From Rhopalosiphum padi (Eukaryota > Arthropoda > Insecta > Hemiptera > Aphididae), in assembly GCF_020882245.1 (NCBI RefSeq), contig NC_083597.1, positions 14,790,581 through 14,854,580 on the forward strand: a stretch of 64,000 nucleotides of DNA, written 5' to 3'. The notes under the pieces are model-generated. The model saw only the letters and a program-made list of their open reading frames with translations. It was not told the origin of the DNA and ran no database searches. A program made the position numbers and the translations under genes. Positions 25,901 through 39,994 of the stretch are shown in pieces; position 1 is the first letter of the stretch; every line of letters starts with the position of its first letter.

Positions 25901-28900
25901 TCACGTTTATTCGTGCGTATTTTTTGTTGTTTTAATGCTAAAATCATAGTAAGATAATATTATTCCTATATTTATATATAAAGTGAATATACAAACAAAT
26001 TACTTATTTTATAAAACTAATCATTGTTTTATGATGGGTGTAGAATATAATATAATAGGTGTAGAAAGTGAATTGTAAATTATCTATTAAAAAGGCCAAT
26101 TTATGTACATATAATATTATATAGGTATATAGAAATATATTGATATATCTATATATAGTATCTATTTATTTATATAGTTATTTTGTATGGATATTTATTT
26201 CTGAACGACGTAATTATAACTAACTGCTGTAAGACGTGTAGTGTTATTTTATGTATACCTATACCTACCTACGTTAATAGGACTTTAGTGGTTTTTGTGG
26301 CAACCAAATCTTTAAAATGTAAGGAAAAAATATTTTGTCAACAAAACGGTGAATGCTAAATTATAGAACTAGTCACGGTAAGTGTTGGACAAAAAAAAAA
26401 ATTCATAAAAAAATAGTCAACCCATTAACCCGCCGAATACACAATCTGTTTAGACAGTTTTTCGAGTTTCACACCGTTTTTGTCGTCACGAACGACTGAC
26501 ACTTAAACTGAATTTAAACACTATAACGAGTCAAGGAAATTAATTTCCCAGAATACTGTTGAGGGTCATCAAGTTTAAAACGTTCAATTTTCTAATGGTT
26601 GAGACCGAAATAATTACGTAGATATATGCGCATATCAACTATATAATGGATGAATGACATAAACGTATTCTATTTTGCACCGCGTTATTGTTTCTAAATT
26701 CATAAATCTTAAGAAAGCGTAAACACGTTAGAGTTTGTCAAAATACTGTTAAACGTAAAGAAAATACACTGGAAATATATACAAACATGAGCATGCTAGC
26801 TAAAACGTTTTATTGAGAATATTAAAACAAATATACATTTTACAACAATATAATTTTACGTGAAAATATGTGTCCACAAAAAAAAGCATATCGATATGTA
26901 TTATAAGACTAAACGGTAAACATTACTATGTGCGTATTGTTATATTACATACACTATATAGGTACTATAATAATGTATGCCGGGGAAACCTTAAAATCAA
27001 TCACATTGCGCGATCAGACGCCCAAAATTCACTAAAGCACGAAGGCAATTTATTGATTCAGTCTCACCCTAATACGCACTTATTGAAAAAAAAAGAAAGC
27101 AAGTTATTTATTTTTCCATAACACAATTAGTTCTAGCCGTTCTAGGTAAAAATTATAAATTTTGTTATTTTATTTTATCTATAATGTGTATACCTATCCA
27201 TCTAAAAGTAGCTACTAATAACCATCGCTGTTAAAACCTTAATAGATAATTAAAAATTAAAAAAATATATATTCCCTTTCCGTTGGTGTTATTGTTTTTA
27301 TACGAAGTGAAGTTATATACGTATAAATAATCGTATAATATATATTATATTATTATTATATAAACGTATAAAAATAGTTGACTGATACACCTATATGACT
27401 AAATATGATATCAATTTCATATGAAATCTAAGCAAAAAATATTAGATGTTGAAATCACCTACTACGCCAATATACATATAGACATTACACGCGTATAACC
27501 TAACCTGGCTTAAGAAATATTATATATAAACTATTATGCATAGATACCTTCATTATACGTTCCTATTCAACAGCTCCAGTTTACAGTAATATCTATAGGT
27601 ATATGGTATATTGAATTCCTTATAGTGATGCGGCCGAGGTTGAGTGACGAAGACCCTGAAAATACATTATTTAGATTGTATAATTTAGTTGTTGCAGATT
27701 GGTTTAGATGATTTAGGATTCTTTCATATTACGATAAAAATATAAAATACAATTTTTGAGCATATATTATATAAACTTTATTTAGTTGTCTGAAGTAAAG
27801 AGTGGTATTATCACTATTGTTTAGTTGTTCATAAAAAAAAACATAATAAAAGATAATTTAGATCAATTTTAAATGATCAGACGCGAATTCAGTCTGTATA
27901 TATACCTAAATATATGACTACTGCAATGTTATTTAAGTAAAAATGATCAGATTAAAAGTTATTTCAGAAAAAAATAATAAACAGATTAAGTATACTTTAG
28001 GTTTTTTGTCTGTGTACAAAGATGGCCAAGAGCCGTAATCCATTTACTGAATTATAAAAATATTTATATACAAGAATTGAAAAATGTCTAAACATCATTT
28101 TTGCCAGAGTAAAATATGACAGAAAAAATTTAAAAGATAATATTTTAAAATCTTAATATTAAGAGTCTTTCAGTTTAACTTTTTAAGTATTTTTTTTTAA
28201 AATTCTTTTTATAATATAATTGCCTATATTAAAATTAATAATACATACTTATACAAGTGTTTCTAAGAAAATAGTTAATTATTTTTAGGTTTTATAAAGG
28301 CATATCATAAATAAAATTTGAATCTGGAATTAATAAAACTTTGACTGAAGTAAAATTTTCAAATAAAAATAAAAATCAATTATGTCTTGAGTATTACATA
28401 AATTAACATACGTAATATTAAGTATCAAACATTCAAAAGATTTACGAAACGTTTTTTTATATTGAATTGTAGTTTTAAAAACAAATATGGGGCTTTATCA
28501 AATCCAAGTTTAGTTATAGTAAATAATAATATCATAGTTACTTGACTGGTGAAGTTTTTGTATTTCCGTAACAAAATGTTTAGTTGAAACAAAATTAAGA
28601 ACCATTATCCATTAATGACATTTTTGAAGATAATATTATACGTAGGAAAATAGTTCAAACATACCCGTTATTATAGTACATTATATTTCTCAGTAATAGT
28701 TTATGTTTCTTTTCACTTAATTATGGTTTATTTGTTTTATTTAATAAAATCATAATATTTGATACTATACAATTTTACAATATATATATACAAGATACCT
28801 ATATAATCATAACAAAATTAAAAAAAAATTGCATGAAGATAAAATTAAATCGTTCTGTAAAAATGTTTAGTTAAAAATAAAATATATTGACATATAAAAA

Positions 28901-29790
28901 AGAATAAAAAATGAATTTATGTTGACTTTAAACACGGAAAATGAAAAGTAGAATGAATACTATAATATTGTTAAAAGCGACCACTCAAACCATAAAAATA
29001 ATAATCTCATTCTTTGTACATTTGGTTTATAATAATTGTCAAAAAATAAATAAATAAATAAATATAACATCATTATAATAGGTATATATTATAAATAACT
29101 AAATTTTTATACTATTTGAATTTTAATATTATTAATGATTTATCCACTATATTATGTTTGTTATAATAATAATAATTATTATTTATTTACAAATGTAGTA
29201 AATAACATTGCAGAGTGTGCTCTACTATATTTACCTACTTACAATCGTCAATCACTATAATAATATCGTAATTTATTATTTCGAATACTATAGTATTTTT
29301 ATTTATTGTCTAGCGTCTAGGTTTTAACTATAGTCTAATATTAGACGATTCAGTGATTTAAATATTTGTATGAACAAGGTTTATTTTAATATTAATATTA
29401 TAACAACTACTATCTATTTCGTGTATACTATTTTTAAAATCCTTTAACGTTATCATTGCTGTTGTTTTTAGTGCGTTAATAAAATAATGTTGTTTAATAT
29501 CTTACCAAGATATTTCTATAAAACAGATTTATGCATTATAAAGTATGTTTCAGAATGTGAGTTACAAATTGCACATAATTTTCAATAGTTGATGGTTATA
29601 TAGAAACATATCATTTTGGGATATATACCTATTGTAACACGCATACTATCGTTTATAATAATTTGTTGTCTAATATTTTTTTTTTATTAGTTATATCTAT
29701 ATATTTGGTCAAATTTTCTTCTGGTTATTTTGGTACTTACAAATATTTTTTTACCTAAACATTTTTCCTTATTGTCATTTTTGATGTGCA
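23000..29790. other. AT-rich intergenic stretch
   Basis: No gene is recognised. Between 23.0 and 23.75 kb the DNA is mixed and somewhat GC-richer, with no supported exon. Around 26.38-26.79 kb a more complex, less repetitive block contains the palindrome GGAAATTAATTTCC. The rest is TA-rich, with short tracts of A and AT repeats. Confidence 0.7.
26535..26548. promoter_or_regulatory. Palindromic homeodomain-type site
   Basis: GGAAATTAATTTCC is a perfect 14-bp palindrome centred on TTAA with ATTA cores on both strands. It lies in a non-repetitive block (26.38-26.79 kb) inside AT-rich desert. A candidate enhancer site by inference. Confidence 0.3.
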
Positions 29791-30035
29791 TATAATGGAT
29801 GGAAATCAGAGACCATTACAAAGTGTAAAAAACCGGCCAAAACACTCAATATTTAGTACAGTTGTGAGTTCACATATTTTATATATACCGCGAGTAATAA
29901 GACGAAAGGGGTTGAATAAATAAACGAGACGAACATATGGGGTCCCAAAAATTCAAACGGTTTTGGGTAGTCACGTCTCAGATGAGCGCTACGTCCGGGA
30001 AAGGTGTTAATAATGAATTATTTATACGTTCTCCT
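29790..30035. promoter_or_regulatory. Non-repetitive GC-richer block, candidate conserved non-coding element
   Basis: This block interrupts TA-rich desert with mixed sequence (for example AACCGGCC-like, CACGTC and GCGCTACGTCC words). It has no open frame of note. The call rests on composition only. Confidence 0.2.
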
Positions 30036-32430
30036 TTTTTTTTATTATTATTATTATTATTTTGGCTACACCCTTACGACCTTTGTGCATAAATGACTAC
30101 ATAACTATTGTAAACTGGAAAAAATATACTTTAATACAAATTAATTGTCTACATGGTTATAAAACGAATGAATAAGTTACCTATGCAGTTTTTTTTAAGT
30201 AAACTATTCATGGAATTTATCAATATGAACATCTATATCTAAACATGTAGATAACTTAAGCTAGATAAAAATCATTATTATCTACCAACTTACGACACAT
30301 CAGGCACGTAAAAAATTTTTTGAATATGCACTTGTTATAAATAATAATTTAATACATAAACCTTTTTATAAAACTATACCATAAATAGGTAAACATTAAG
30401 AAAAGTAATCAATGATTATTATAGCGATTTAATTTATATGTCATTAATTCCACGTATATAGTAATAAACAGCACAGCAAACTTATATAAAATAATATATT
30501 ATGTATACCTATACATCAATTTGAAAAAAAAACTGTTTTGAATGAACTAATTGAAATATCAAAAAGTGTTCAAAAGTCTATACATTGCCTATAACTTTCA
30601 TTTTTGTCTATTATTTTCAAATAAAAAATTATATTTCAGTGAACATGATATTTCGCGTGAAAAATAATATTAAAAACTCCTTATTGGAACTATATTATAA
30701 AACACAGGACGAGCGGACAAATTTGATGAATACATATACTAAGTATTTAAATATACTCTATAATAATTATAGGTACCACACACACACAAATATATATACT
30801 ATAATAGTACTATTACTATAGTAGTATATATTACCTTATAATTCAATAATAATAACATGTTTTTTAGCAGATCGTGTGATCACACATAACTTCCTACGAT
30901 TAATTTTTATATTTTGTAGGTACCTAAACACAATAATACAATATTAAATCGTCGAATAAATACCCAAAATATAGCGTTGACCTCGACAACACGACGGCCG
31001 CAACAACAATCGTCATTTTGATTTCAAACAATGGTTGTATAATACCACCACATCTACACACTAACAATATACATACGACATACGCGTATTACGAGTATAA
31101 CTGTACAATGTAATATATATTCACGTGTTTATGCTTTATCCGATAGCGTTAAATAAATAATAATGGCCGTTTGGGCATAATTTTAGTGTAGGAAAAATGG
31201 AAAACAAATTATATGAACTCGTTGAATGTGTTAGGAAGGACCTACAAATATATACCTATTCACAACATTAACATTTGCGTCACGACCGAGTGGTATATTG
31301 TACCTATGTATCTAATCTATACCACATTTGCGTTACCCGGACAATATTATTATAGTGAAAACGAAACAGTAATAATAACAATTTTTGTATAATATACCAC
31401 ATTACAATATATTATATATATATATATTTAAACGTCATATCATTTGTATAGATACATATCGAATTCGTACAATGCAATATTTTTCGCTGTAGCTCGTCTG
31501 CGAACATCCCTCGGGTCACTGATGATAACATATTATATTATATAGCCATATAGGTATCATAATAAAAAAAGCAAACAGATATACATATTTTTATTATTTT
31601 AAATTTACGTATATAATTTAATATATATATATGCTCATATCTTTAGGGACGTGTATACATATATCATATAGTATAATATATACTCAAATGCACATTGTAT
31701 GTAAACGAACTTATATAAAATCAACCATGCGCCTGTATGTTATTACAGAAAATAATATATATCACTATTGGTCAGCAGTATTCATATAATAATATAATAT
31801 TATACATATATATTATTATGTATGTATGTTCCTCTGGGGAAATATAAATTATAAAATATAATTCATACCATCGTGGCTATCTATCGATGTGTATATGGTG
31901 CAGCATATTTTAAATATATAACTAAAAATAACTATAAATACTGAACTCGTAAAATATACATAAATATTATGTACCTATATTATATTGTATTGTAAATGTT
32001 GGTTGTATGTTTATATTATGTACCTCTAAATATTATATAGCACACGTACCTATATATTACTGAGCAAAATGCACTTTAAACGTATACATTTTAATAAGAC
32101 GTAAAATAATAAAAAATACTGAAATACCTACATGTGCAATAAGTATGGAAAATGATGCAAAGAAAAAGACATATCGATAAAATTAATTTATAATCATATT
32201 AAAATATATATTCGTAAATTACTAGGTAGTTAAATAATACAATTAAATGAACAATGTTTAGAATTTTATAACAAACTGTAATACCCCGTCATATTATTGT
32301 TAGATCACCATCATCATTAATTATTATACCTATGTTGTCGTATAATATATAGACGAGAGACGACTAAAACATATAATATATAAGATAATATATATAATAT
32401 ATAATATGTTGTAGCGTGTAAGTCACTAAC
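30036..32430. other. AT-rich intergenic stretch
   Basis: No gene is recognised. The open frame at 30585-30821 is Asn/Tyr/Ile-rich and low complexity. TA-rich repeats and TACCTA words are frequent. Confidence 0.7.
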
Positions 32431-32701
32431 ATAAGTAAGGCCCGAGAAGCAAATTGTGGCGAGACTACATAATACTGTGTTATTTAACGTTACCGCTGCC
32501 GTACGAGCGAGAAAAGTCCTGCTGTTGTAGTAAAGTTCAGCAGGAGCGTTGTAGGGGTGACGGTTGTACGCGCGGAGAAACGAATGAGCGTCGCACGGAC
32601 CTCAAAAGTGTTTATGCAATAAACGTGTTTCCAACCATAACAAACAGTTGTATTCTACTTTACCCTTGCAATCGTTTTACGTTCAACCTTTGAAAACAAA
32701 T

Positions 32702-32815
32702 CCAGGCTAGGGTCATACATGCCATTGAGTCGTTAATGACGTCCTTTTTAAAAGGACTGAATCAGGTTAGAGTATACAAACCATAACATTGAGTCGTTGA
32801 AGTCTAAAAGGGAAC
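32702..32815 (+). repeat. Imperfect tandem duplication of a unit of about 55-60 bp
   Basis: Two copies share GGCTAGGGTCATACA / GGTTAGAGTATACA followed by ATTGAGTCGTT at matching spacing (first copy from about 32702, second from about 32763). Between them lies the inverted repeat GTCCTTTTTAAAAGGAC at 32741-32757. The pair sits in a GC-richer island (32.44-32.9 kb) with no recognisable protein. It could be part of a decayed transposon end or a regulatory repeat. Confidence 0.5.
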
Positions 32816-32899
32816 GAACGGATAACCGATAAACGTATGTCGTCGTACCTCAATAATATAAGTAAAGTTAACATCAGTGTGTAGGTAAAATCAATTTTT

Positions 32900-35800
32900 G
32901 GATAGATCCTTAACTTGGAGTGTACGAGAGTAAGACGTTGTATAGGTTTTATTAGATGTTACTCAAAACGAGAGATACAAAAATATGAATACGTTTATTT
33001 ACTAATGTATATTGTGTGGATGACAACGTGTCTCATTCACTCAACAACAGTAATAAATATAGATTTAATATAATATAATATATTATTATGCTCGGGCAGT
33101 TTTTTAGTTTAAATATTTACATAATAATAATAATACGTGTACCTGCAGTGTACCATCATATATAGTGTATAAAGAAAACCGAAAAGAATATTTTGTTTGT
33201 TGTTACATAATTAACTTTGCAATATTATTTGCGCATATTTTAATAATCCATTTTTATATCTTTAAGTATAATATAAACAATGTGTTATAATACTAACATA
33301 TATATGTTATATATCTAACATTGTTATCTACAAATAACATAATATTGTTATAATTATTATATTATTATACACATTCATAAGAGAAAATTTAACACAGTTT
33401 TTCTGTATATGTATTATTAATTATACACGTATACAATTATTCAACCAATGTGCAACGTGTAGAAATAACCAAGATCCTTCTGTAAGGTATAATATTACAT
33501 AAAAAAATTAAAATTAATAAAAACATAATATACGCGTAATGATGTTATTAGTACGCATACTAGCTATTTTAGGTATATACACTCCAATTAAAATTATTAT
33601 CGTTATGATTACTAAATATAATGTAATATTTCGCATTAATTAAATTACGCGCTTTTTACCTAAATAGCCGAACAATAATCAGATATTTTATAGTTTGCAT
33701 GTATATGCAGAATTATTAAAACATGTATAGACGTAATATACATAATATATTCTATTCTATATGTTATATACCTTTTATTTTTAAAAGTTATTTAAAGGTT
33801 TGCTTTGGATTTTGTTTTATTTATTGTTTCCATTTATTATATGTCTATTAGACGGGAAACGGCCTTTTAAAAAAGTTGTAAATCAGCTATAGCCCTGCGT
33901 ATTGTAGGATGGTATCTGTACTCAGTTATGTGCTTAACGATACGAACGAATTTTCAACGCAACTTAACAAGGCTATAAAATCGTTCCATTGGCGTATTTT
34001 TTTACATAAAAACCACATAACGAGAATGTGGTATATGGTGAAGAAATAAAAATTGGCTGAAAGTTCAGTAATAAAAATAACAATAATTTAATTACGGAAT
34101 TCGATAAAAAAAAAAGTTATAAAATGCGGAGAAAAACACGATCAAGCTAATTTATATATTGTTTATACCCTCCACTAATTTGGCGTGAACACTTATTATC
34201 ATACGCGAAAGTACCTATATAGTATACCTATCAATTCCATGTGATATTAGTAAAGAAAGTCCCTAAAAAAGTAGTTTTAAATGAAAAATAAAATAACAAG
34301 AATAATATCATAATATTGTAATTTGACCTATTTTTTTACTATATACAATGTATCTAAAATTTTGATATGTCAAAATATATTCATATATATTGTTATAAAA
34401 ATACCATATTAAATAAATCAGGGCTGATTGGTGTGTATAGGTACTATATGTCTATATATAATATAGGTATACCTATACTAAGGATTAACTGAATTCAAAA
34501 GCATATGATTAAAAATATAAATAACTTTTTTTTTTAAATTTGTTTGTTTAAAACAGAGTTCAATTTCATGTAATACTAATACTACTATATTATAGTATAA
34601 TAAACCGATGTCGACATAAATTATTTTTTACGTAAGATACTTATTAACTAATATAATTTGTATAAATATTTGTTTTTAAAACACAAATATATAATGGTTA
34701 TATCTAATGTTAAATAACGTCTGCACTGTGATAATATAGGTACCCAACTATAATAAGAACGTATCGATGTCTGTATACCTATATTATTATACATATGGGT
34801 CAAATCAAAGGGTTTATTATTAATTAATTATATATTGAAAATTATTAATACTTTAATAATATATTAATGCTGAGTTGCATTAAAAATTGATTAAATTAAT
34901 AACGGTTCACCAAATCATTTTTAAGGGACAATAATTATTCATAGAATGTTTGTATAGTGATTATTCATGCGACTCGGCATAAGTATAATAATTGTGTATT
35001 ACTTAATATTATACAAATCAAATATTAACTCACTTAACAATTTAATTTACACATTATTAGATATTTTAAACGTAGGTACCTATTTAAATTTATTAAATTT
35101 TGGTTACTGGTTATTATGGTTAACCTTATTATTGCCTTGACACAAAAAAAAGAATGATGGTTTTAAAACGACAATTTATTGATGGCATTGGAGGCAGACA
35201 AGTCATATACGTATAGGATATTACGATATATAAAGCATCGTGAATAATGATAAAAAAAATACAATAGGTACACAAAAATATTATATTATGTGTACTTATC
35301 ATGACTTATACAACGCGTAGGCTGTTTAAGTGTTAGTGTATAAACAAAAATAAGTCAATTATAAAGACGCCAACTGCAGCAACAGACATGTTATTGATAG
35401 ATTTGAGTAAAAATTACGTGCCATTTTTATTGGTTTAAAAAATTGTGGTAGGTTTTATATGCTATCTGTCGACATTATAATTGTCACATATACTTACATA
35501 CTATGTAATAATTATTGTTATCTATGATATAGTAAACTTTTACAACCATAACATATTTTATACATAAACTGCAGGTCGCCACAGCACCACTATTCTCCTC
35601 ACGCGTTCGTGATTTATCATATTAACAATAATACCTACTCGCTTGAAGTTGGATTAAAAACTTCTTTAGTTCGACAAGTCTTTATAGACATTCAATCGTC
35701 TCGACTAATCGTCTGAGCCCGTGTACTTGTCGATTTTGTTCGTTTATCATCAGTCTTATAAATACAAAATAATTTATAAGTAACGACTGCTTAGTTAGAG

Positions 35801-36170
35801 ATATAATAGTGCCCTATATCAAACAAGATTGTATGGCCATATATTATGTTATTTATATTTATAACTGATAATTAAATAAACATTTATACGTAATGTAGAC
35901 TGTAGCCTTGTTATAGAATAATAATATAATAAATAATAATTGTCTGATAAGTATGTATGATACAACCTAGCTAACTGCAGCGTTGCGGATAGATATAACA
36001 AAATTAAATACGAATAATATGAGTATGATGTATACATAATTAATATACGAGTATTTTTAACTACCTATTGGATATCCTCTCTAATATTCAAAATATTTTT
36101 CGTTCCTATAAAATGTATATGTTATTGAATACAAGTAGGTACCTACAAGACGTACAACTACCTACATAAA
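32900..36170. other. AT-rich intergenic stretch
   Basis: No gene is recognised. At 35694-35701 and 35707-35714 there are two copies of AATCGTCT 13 bases apart, inside a more complex block (35.57-35.78 kb). The rest is TA-rich. Confidence 0.7.
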
Positions 36171-36227
36171 TATATAATACGCGCGGCAGCCTGCAACCAA
36201 TTTTAATGGCGGTTGAATGCCGATTGG

Positions 36228-36243
36228 CTAATTTATAAATTAG
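36228..36243. promoter_or_regulatory. 16-bp palindromic homeodomain-type site
   Basis: CTAATTTATAAATTAG is a perfect palindrome with TAATT cores facing each other, preceded closely by CCGATTGG (a CCAAT-type word) and TTTTAATGG. It lies in a small GC-richer block (36180-36260). Such spaced inverted TAAT sites suit homeodomain dimers. The function is inferred. Confidence 0.35.
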
Positions 36244-36390
36244 TCATTATAGTGTGCGGTTATGACAAATATTTATTTCTACAATATTAACAATAAATTG
36301 TTCGACAGTAAGCTAATATAATACTATAATAGTGTTGCAAATCATAATAGCTGATAGGTACAACTGAGTGTTGGTTTATATACTATATAT

Positions 36391-36393
<3 letters not shown>

Positions 36394-36434
<41 letters not shown>
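36394..36434. repeat. (AC)n microsatellite
   Basis: About 20 AC units, followed after a short gap by a TA-rich tract at about 36472-36502. Confidence 0.95.
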
Positions 36435-36437
<3 letters not shown>

Positions 36438-36779
36438 TTTTGCTTAGGCTGTATGACTATGTATAGTGTGTATATATATATATATATATTATATATATAT
36501 ATGCCTACAGATACATCTTTATAATATTATATTACTTTGGCGCCGCTGTGCGAACAATAACACATTATATAATATATATTGTATACGCACTCGAGAATAT
36601 CACAATCCGTTTTCGTATAAAAGCAAACTGCCAATGGTCACATTTATTATTATTATATATATTATATTATACATTGCAGTTATTATAATAAAGCGTGTAT
36701 TATTATTATTATACAGTACGGTCTATACATCTATACATGTACCTTAGTATGTAGTGTTTATATTATTCGAAAATAAAAC

Positions 36780-37660
36780 GTTATTATATTACAGACGTAA
36801 TAATGACGAACGCAGTGTGGTGTGGTAACGACGTTTTGGTGTGACGTATATAAAACTGGGCGGCGATTGGCGGGCGCAATGTGTAATACGATAAGAATCC
36901 GATAATTAGCCTTTTAGTGCTCAGTGCTTATAAGACTATTATAATGTACACGCGGGGGAGTTGTGCGCGAGAGAAAGGACCTTTCGATCTAGAGGGGCGA
37001 GCACCCCCTCCCCCCACACAGCCAACCAACCTCCCTCGTATACAAATGTACAATATGCACATTATGTTATGTATACAGTGCAGTACATAATGGGTACCTA
37101 TATATATATATATATTTCACTATATTACAGTGTATAATATGTATAGCTGTGAGTCGCGTTATCGACGGCCGACCATCTTTCCGGCCTCGTAAACACTAAA
37201 CACCGGTTTAGTGAAAACCCGTCCGGTGCGCGTTCATATATCTGGTCGTTTAATCGCACACACGTCGTCGACGCCGGTGAAATGCGTGTTTTTCCATCAC
37301 TGTGCGACAGCTTTATTTTTTTTTTTTCTGCTAGTTCCGAAGGGAAAAATAATAATTCCACCGACGGCGGCGACCCGGGCGATGAGGGTTTGAAACCGCA
37401 CCGCAGCCAGGACTTATGTCGTCGGTGCGGCGACGGGACGCGTATATATAAACATAATATGTATTATATATATTGTACCTATATAATATTCTATAGAATA
37501 GCGAATGGAAAAAATGCCAACCGCGCCGACGTCCGAGTTTTATTACGGCTGAAAGCACTTGATTGGGGTTTCCGAGTGCGCGCGGGCTCGTGTGTGACTG
37601 TAGAAATTAGATTTTGGACCGGCACCACAATGGCGCTATAATAACAGCTATAGTGATGGC
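36780..37660 (+). promoter_or_regulatory. GC/CpG-richer island, candidate promoter or first exon of an unknown transcript
   Basis: The plus strand has TGACGTATATAAAA (CRE-like plus TATA-like, TATA at 36847-36855), followed by about 800 bases much richer in CpG than the flanks. An ATG-initiated frame of 119 codons lies at 37282-37641. Its N-terminus is hydrophobic because of a T-run, and its middle is Tyr/Ile-rich because of a TA-rich insert, so I do not accept it as a protein. No homology is recognised on either strand. Confidence 0.25.
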
Positions 37661-39962
37661 GATTGCGAGCAGTTTTCGTTTTTAATAAGCATATACATAT
37701 GTATATGATGTGTATATATAAATATATACATTGGCCAAATATGTGTATTACTACAGAGTGAAAACAAAATTAAAATATTTAGCTATGCAGATTATTATTG
37801 ATGGGGTGGGGGGGGAATGACACTGACAACGACGGAAACATAATCGCAACTGTGGCGTAATAGTTTTATCTTTTTTATGCCACGCGATTTCAACCGGGTA
37901 AAATAATATTTTCGATATGATTATGTTAAAAAAAAAGTTTTTACGTGACTGATTTATTTGTCTTGTATGGCGATTGTTTCGACAATTATTTTCTATCCTA
38001 AGTTATTAAAGTTTTACGTTCATTGTTCAAATAAACTATAATACGAAGACTAGTTCTTGGAATTGTGTTCGAACTTCGGTAACGCCCGACGTAGACTTTC
38101 CAGAAAATATAAACTCTATACGCGATGGGCGGTTTGCAGGGCTGCTACTCGAATTTAAATATAAATAATTTATGCTTGTAAACCTATCGTCATTTGAAAA
38201 TCGGGATAAAAATATAATATGGATATTTCTGAGAAATTTATGTTTGCGTTGACTACCTATATTATAATACATAAGGAATATTATTATACAATACCCAGAG
38301 TATATAGGCTATATAATTAATGGTAAACAAATTAAATGAACATTTTCATGCGGTAAAACAAATGCTGTTATTATTTAGGTATAGGTAAACGTTATTATAA
38401 AAGCGATACGACGATAGGCAAAAGCAATAATTTTTATTTTTTATTTCATTTTATTTATTGGCTTATTATCAAATACCAATAAATTACTACACGTCAAAAT
38501 TCTATACACGTTAAACCATAAATGACTCCCGGGTGTTATCCTTGGTTTTATTAATTTTTTTTTGTTGTTGTATAGTATCTACAGTGTAGGTTGTGTAGAT
38601 TCTATACTATTATGATTCGCGTGTATAAAAGATTATTGTCATGCACACATTATACACACGAGTAAACTTTTATTCTAACTACTATACCCTGTTAAAAGAC
38701 CTTTACTTCAATATTATTAATATGTATATAATATTTTATATATTATTTTTTTTTTATGTTACGTTTATATTGTTTAGGTATATACTTTTATAGAGTTATG
38801 TAAAAATAAAACTTCGAATTAAATTTGCATAAGCACTTTGAGTTTAGGGTCACACATGTATATTTGTCTCACGGTCAAAAAACCACTGCAGTTAACAATC
38901 CTTTGAACATAGGTAATAATATGTACCAATTACTAATATACTGTTGGGTCAACGAACACCATGTATTATTATACATGGCGCATATCATACAAATGTACCC
39001 TAAACCCACTATTATTGTGATAAAAATATAAATTATTTATTTATTGCTAATAACGTTATATACGGCGCGTGATAATAATAAGTCGAAAAGAGGTAAGTGT
39101 ACATATAATATATAATACCTATTTTATGTGTATTTAAAAATAAAAAATAGCACAATGGATATTACTCAACTATTTTAACTCGAGCACCTACTATTTAGAA
39201 CAATTCAGTATGTATATACTAATTATATTGTATTCTCCTAGCGTTAAAACTAGTGCGATGTGCAATCAAGATAGATTAGATAGTATGAATAGTAAATTAA
39301 ATATTTTTATTTAGCTCCTACTACATAATGTACCTGCGCATGTCTAAACAAAAATCTCAAAACAAAAACATCACACACACACATTAACACATGTATAACA
39401 ATAGAAAAATTTACGCGTGTACAATATTTAATAATTAATAATTAGTTATGAAAATAAAATGCCGTCGTCATCGAATGTCGTAATAGACATTATATATACG
39501 AAAAACTGTACGGTGTAATCTCGGAAATTATTTCTCAACTTATAGTACGACGAGCACATATAGTGATGGCGTGTATACTCGCGCGCCAAAAATATATTGC
39601 GTTATATATTTATATTATATCATAATATTATTCTATTCACATTATCGTTATCGTTTAATTGTGGTACACGTCAAATTACCATCCATTAATCGAGTGTGCA
39701 GTTTATGTGTTATTTAACGCAAACATACATAGGTACGGCCGCAGTAGCACATGGCTCTTTGTTTAACCCACATAATGACATAATATAGTCTTATTAAAAA
39801 TTATACCTATACGACCATAATATATAGGTACATATAATATTATATAAACATATGTATATAGCCATATAGGCACTGTATATTATATAGTTTAATGAGATGA
39901 CTTCACGTCATATAACGTATAATATACAGCATTAAAGCATAATTAATTAGGCGGAATCGCAT

Positions 39963-39994
<32 letters not shown>

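Noticed and set aside
32454..32693. 79-codon plus-strand open frame
   Set aside because: It does not start with ATG and has no recognised domain. The surrounding island is noted for other reasons.
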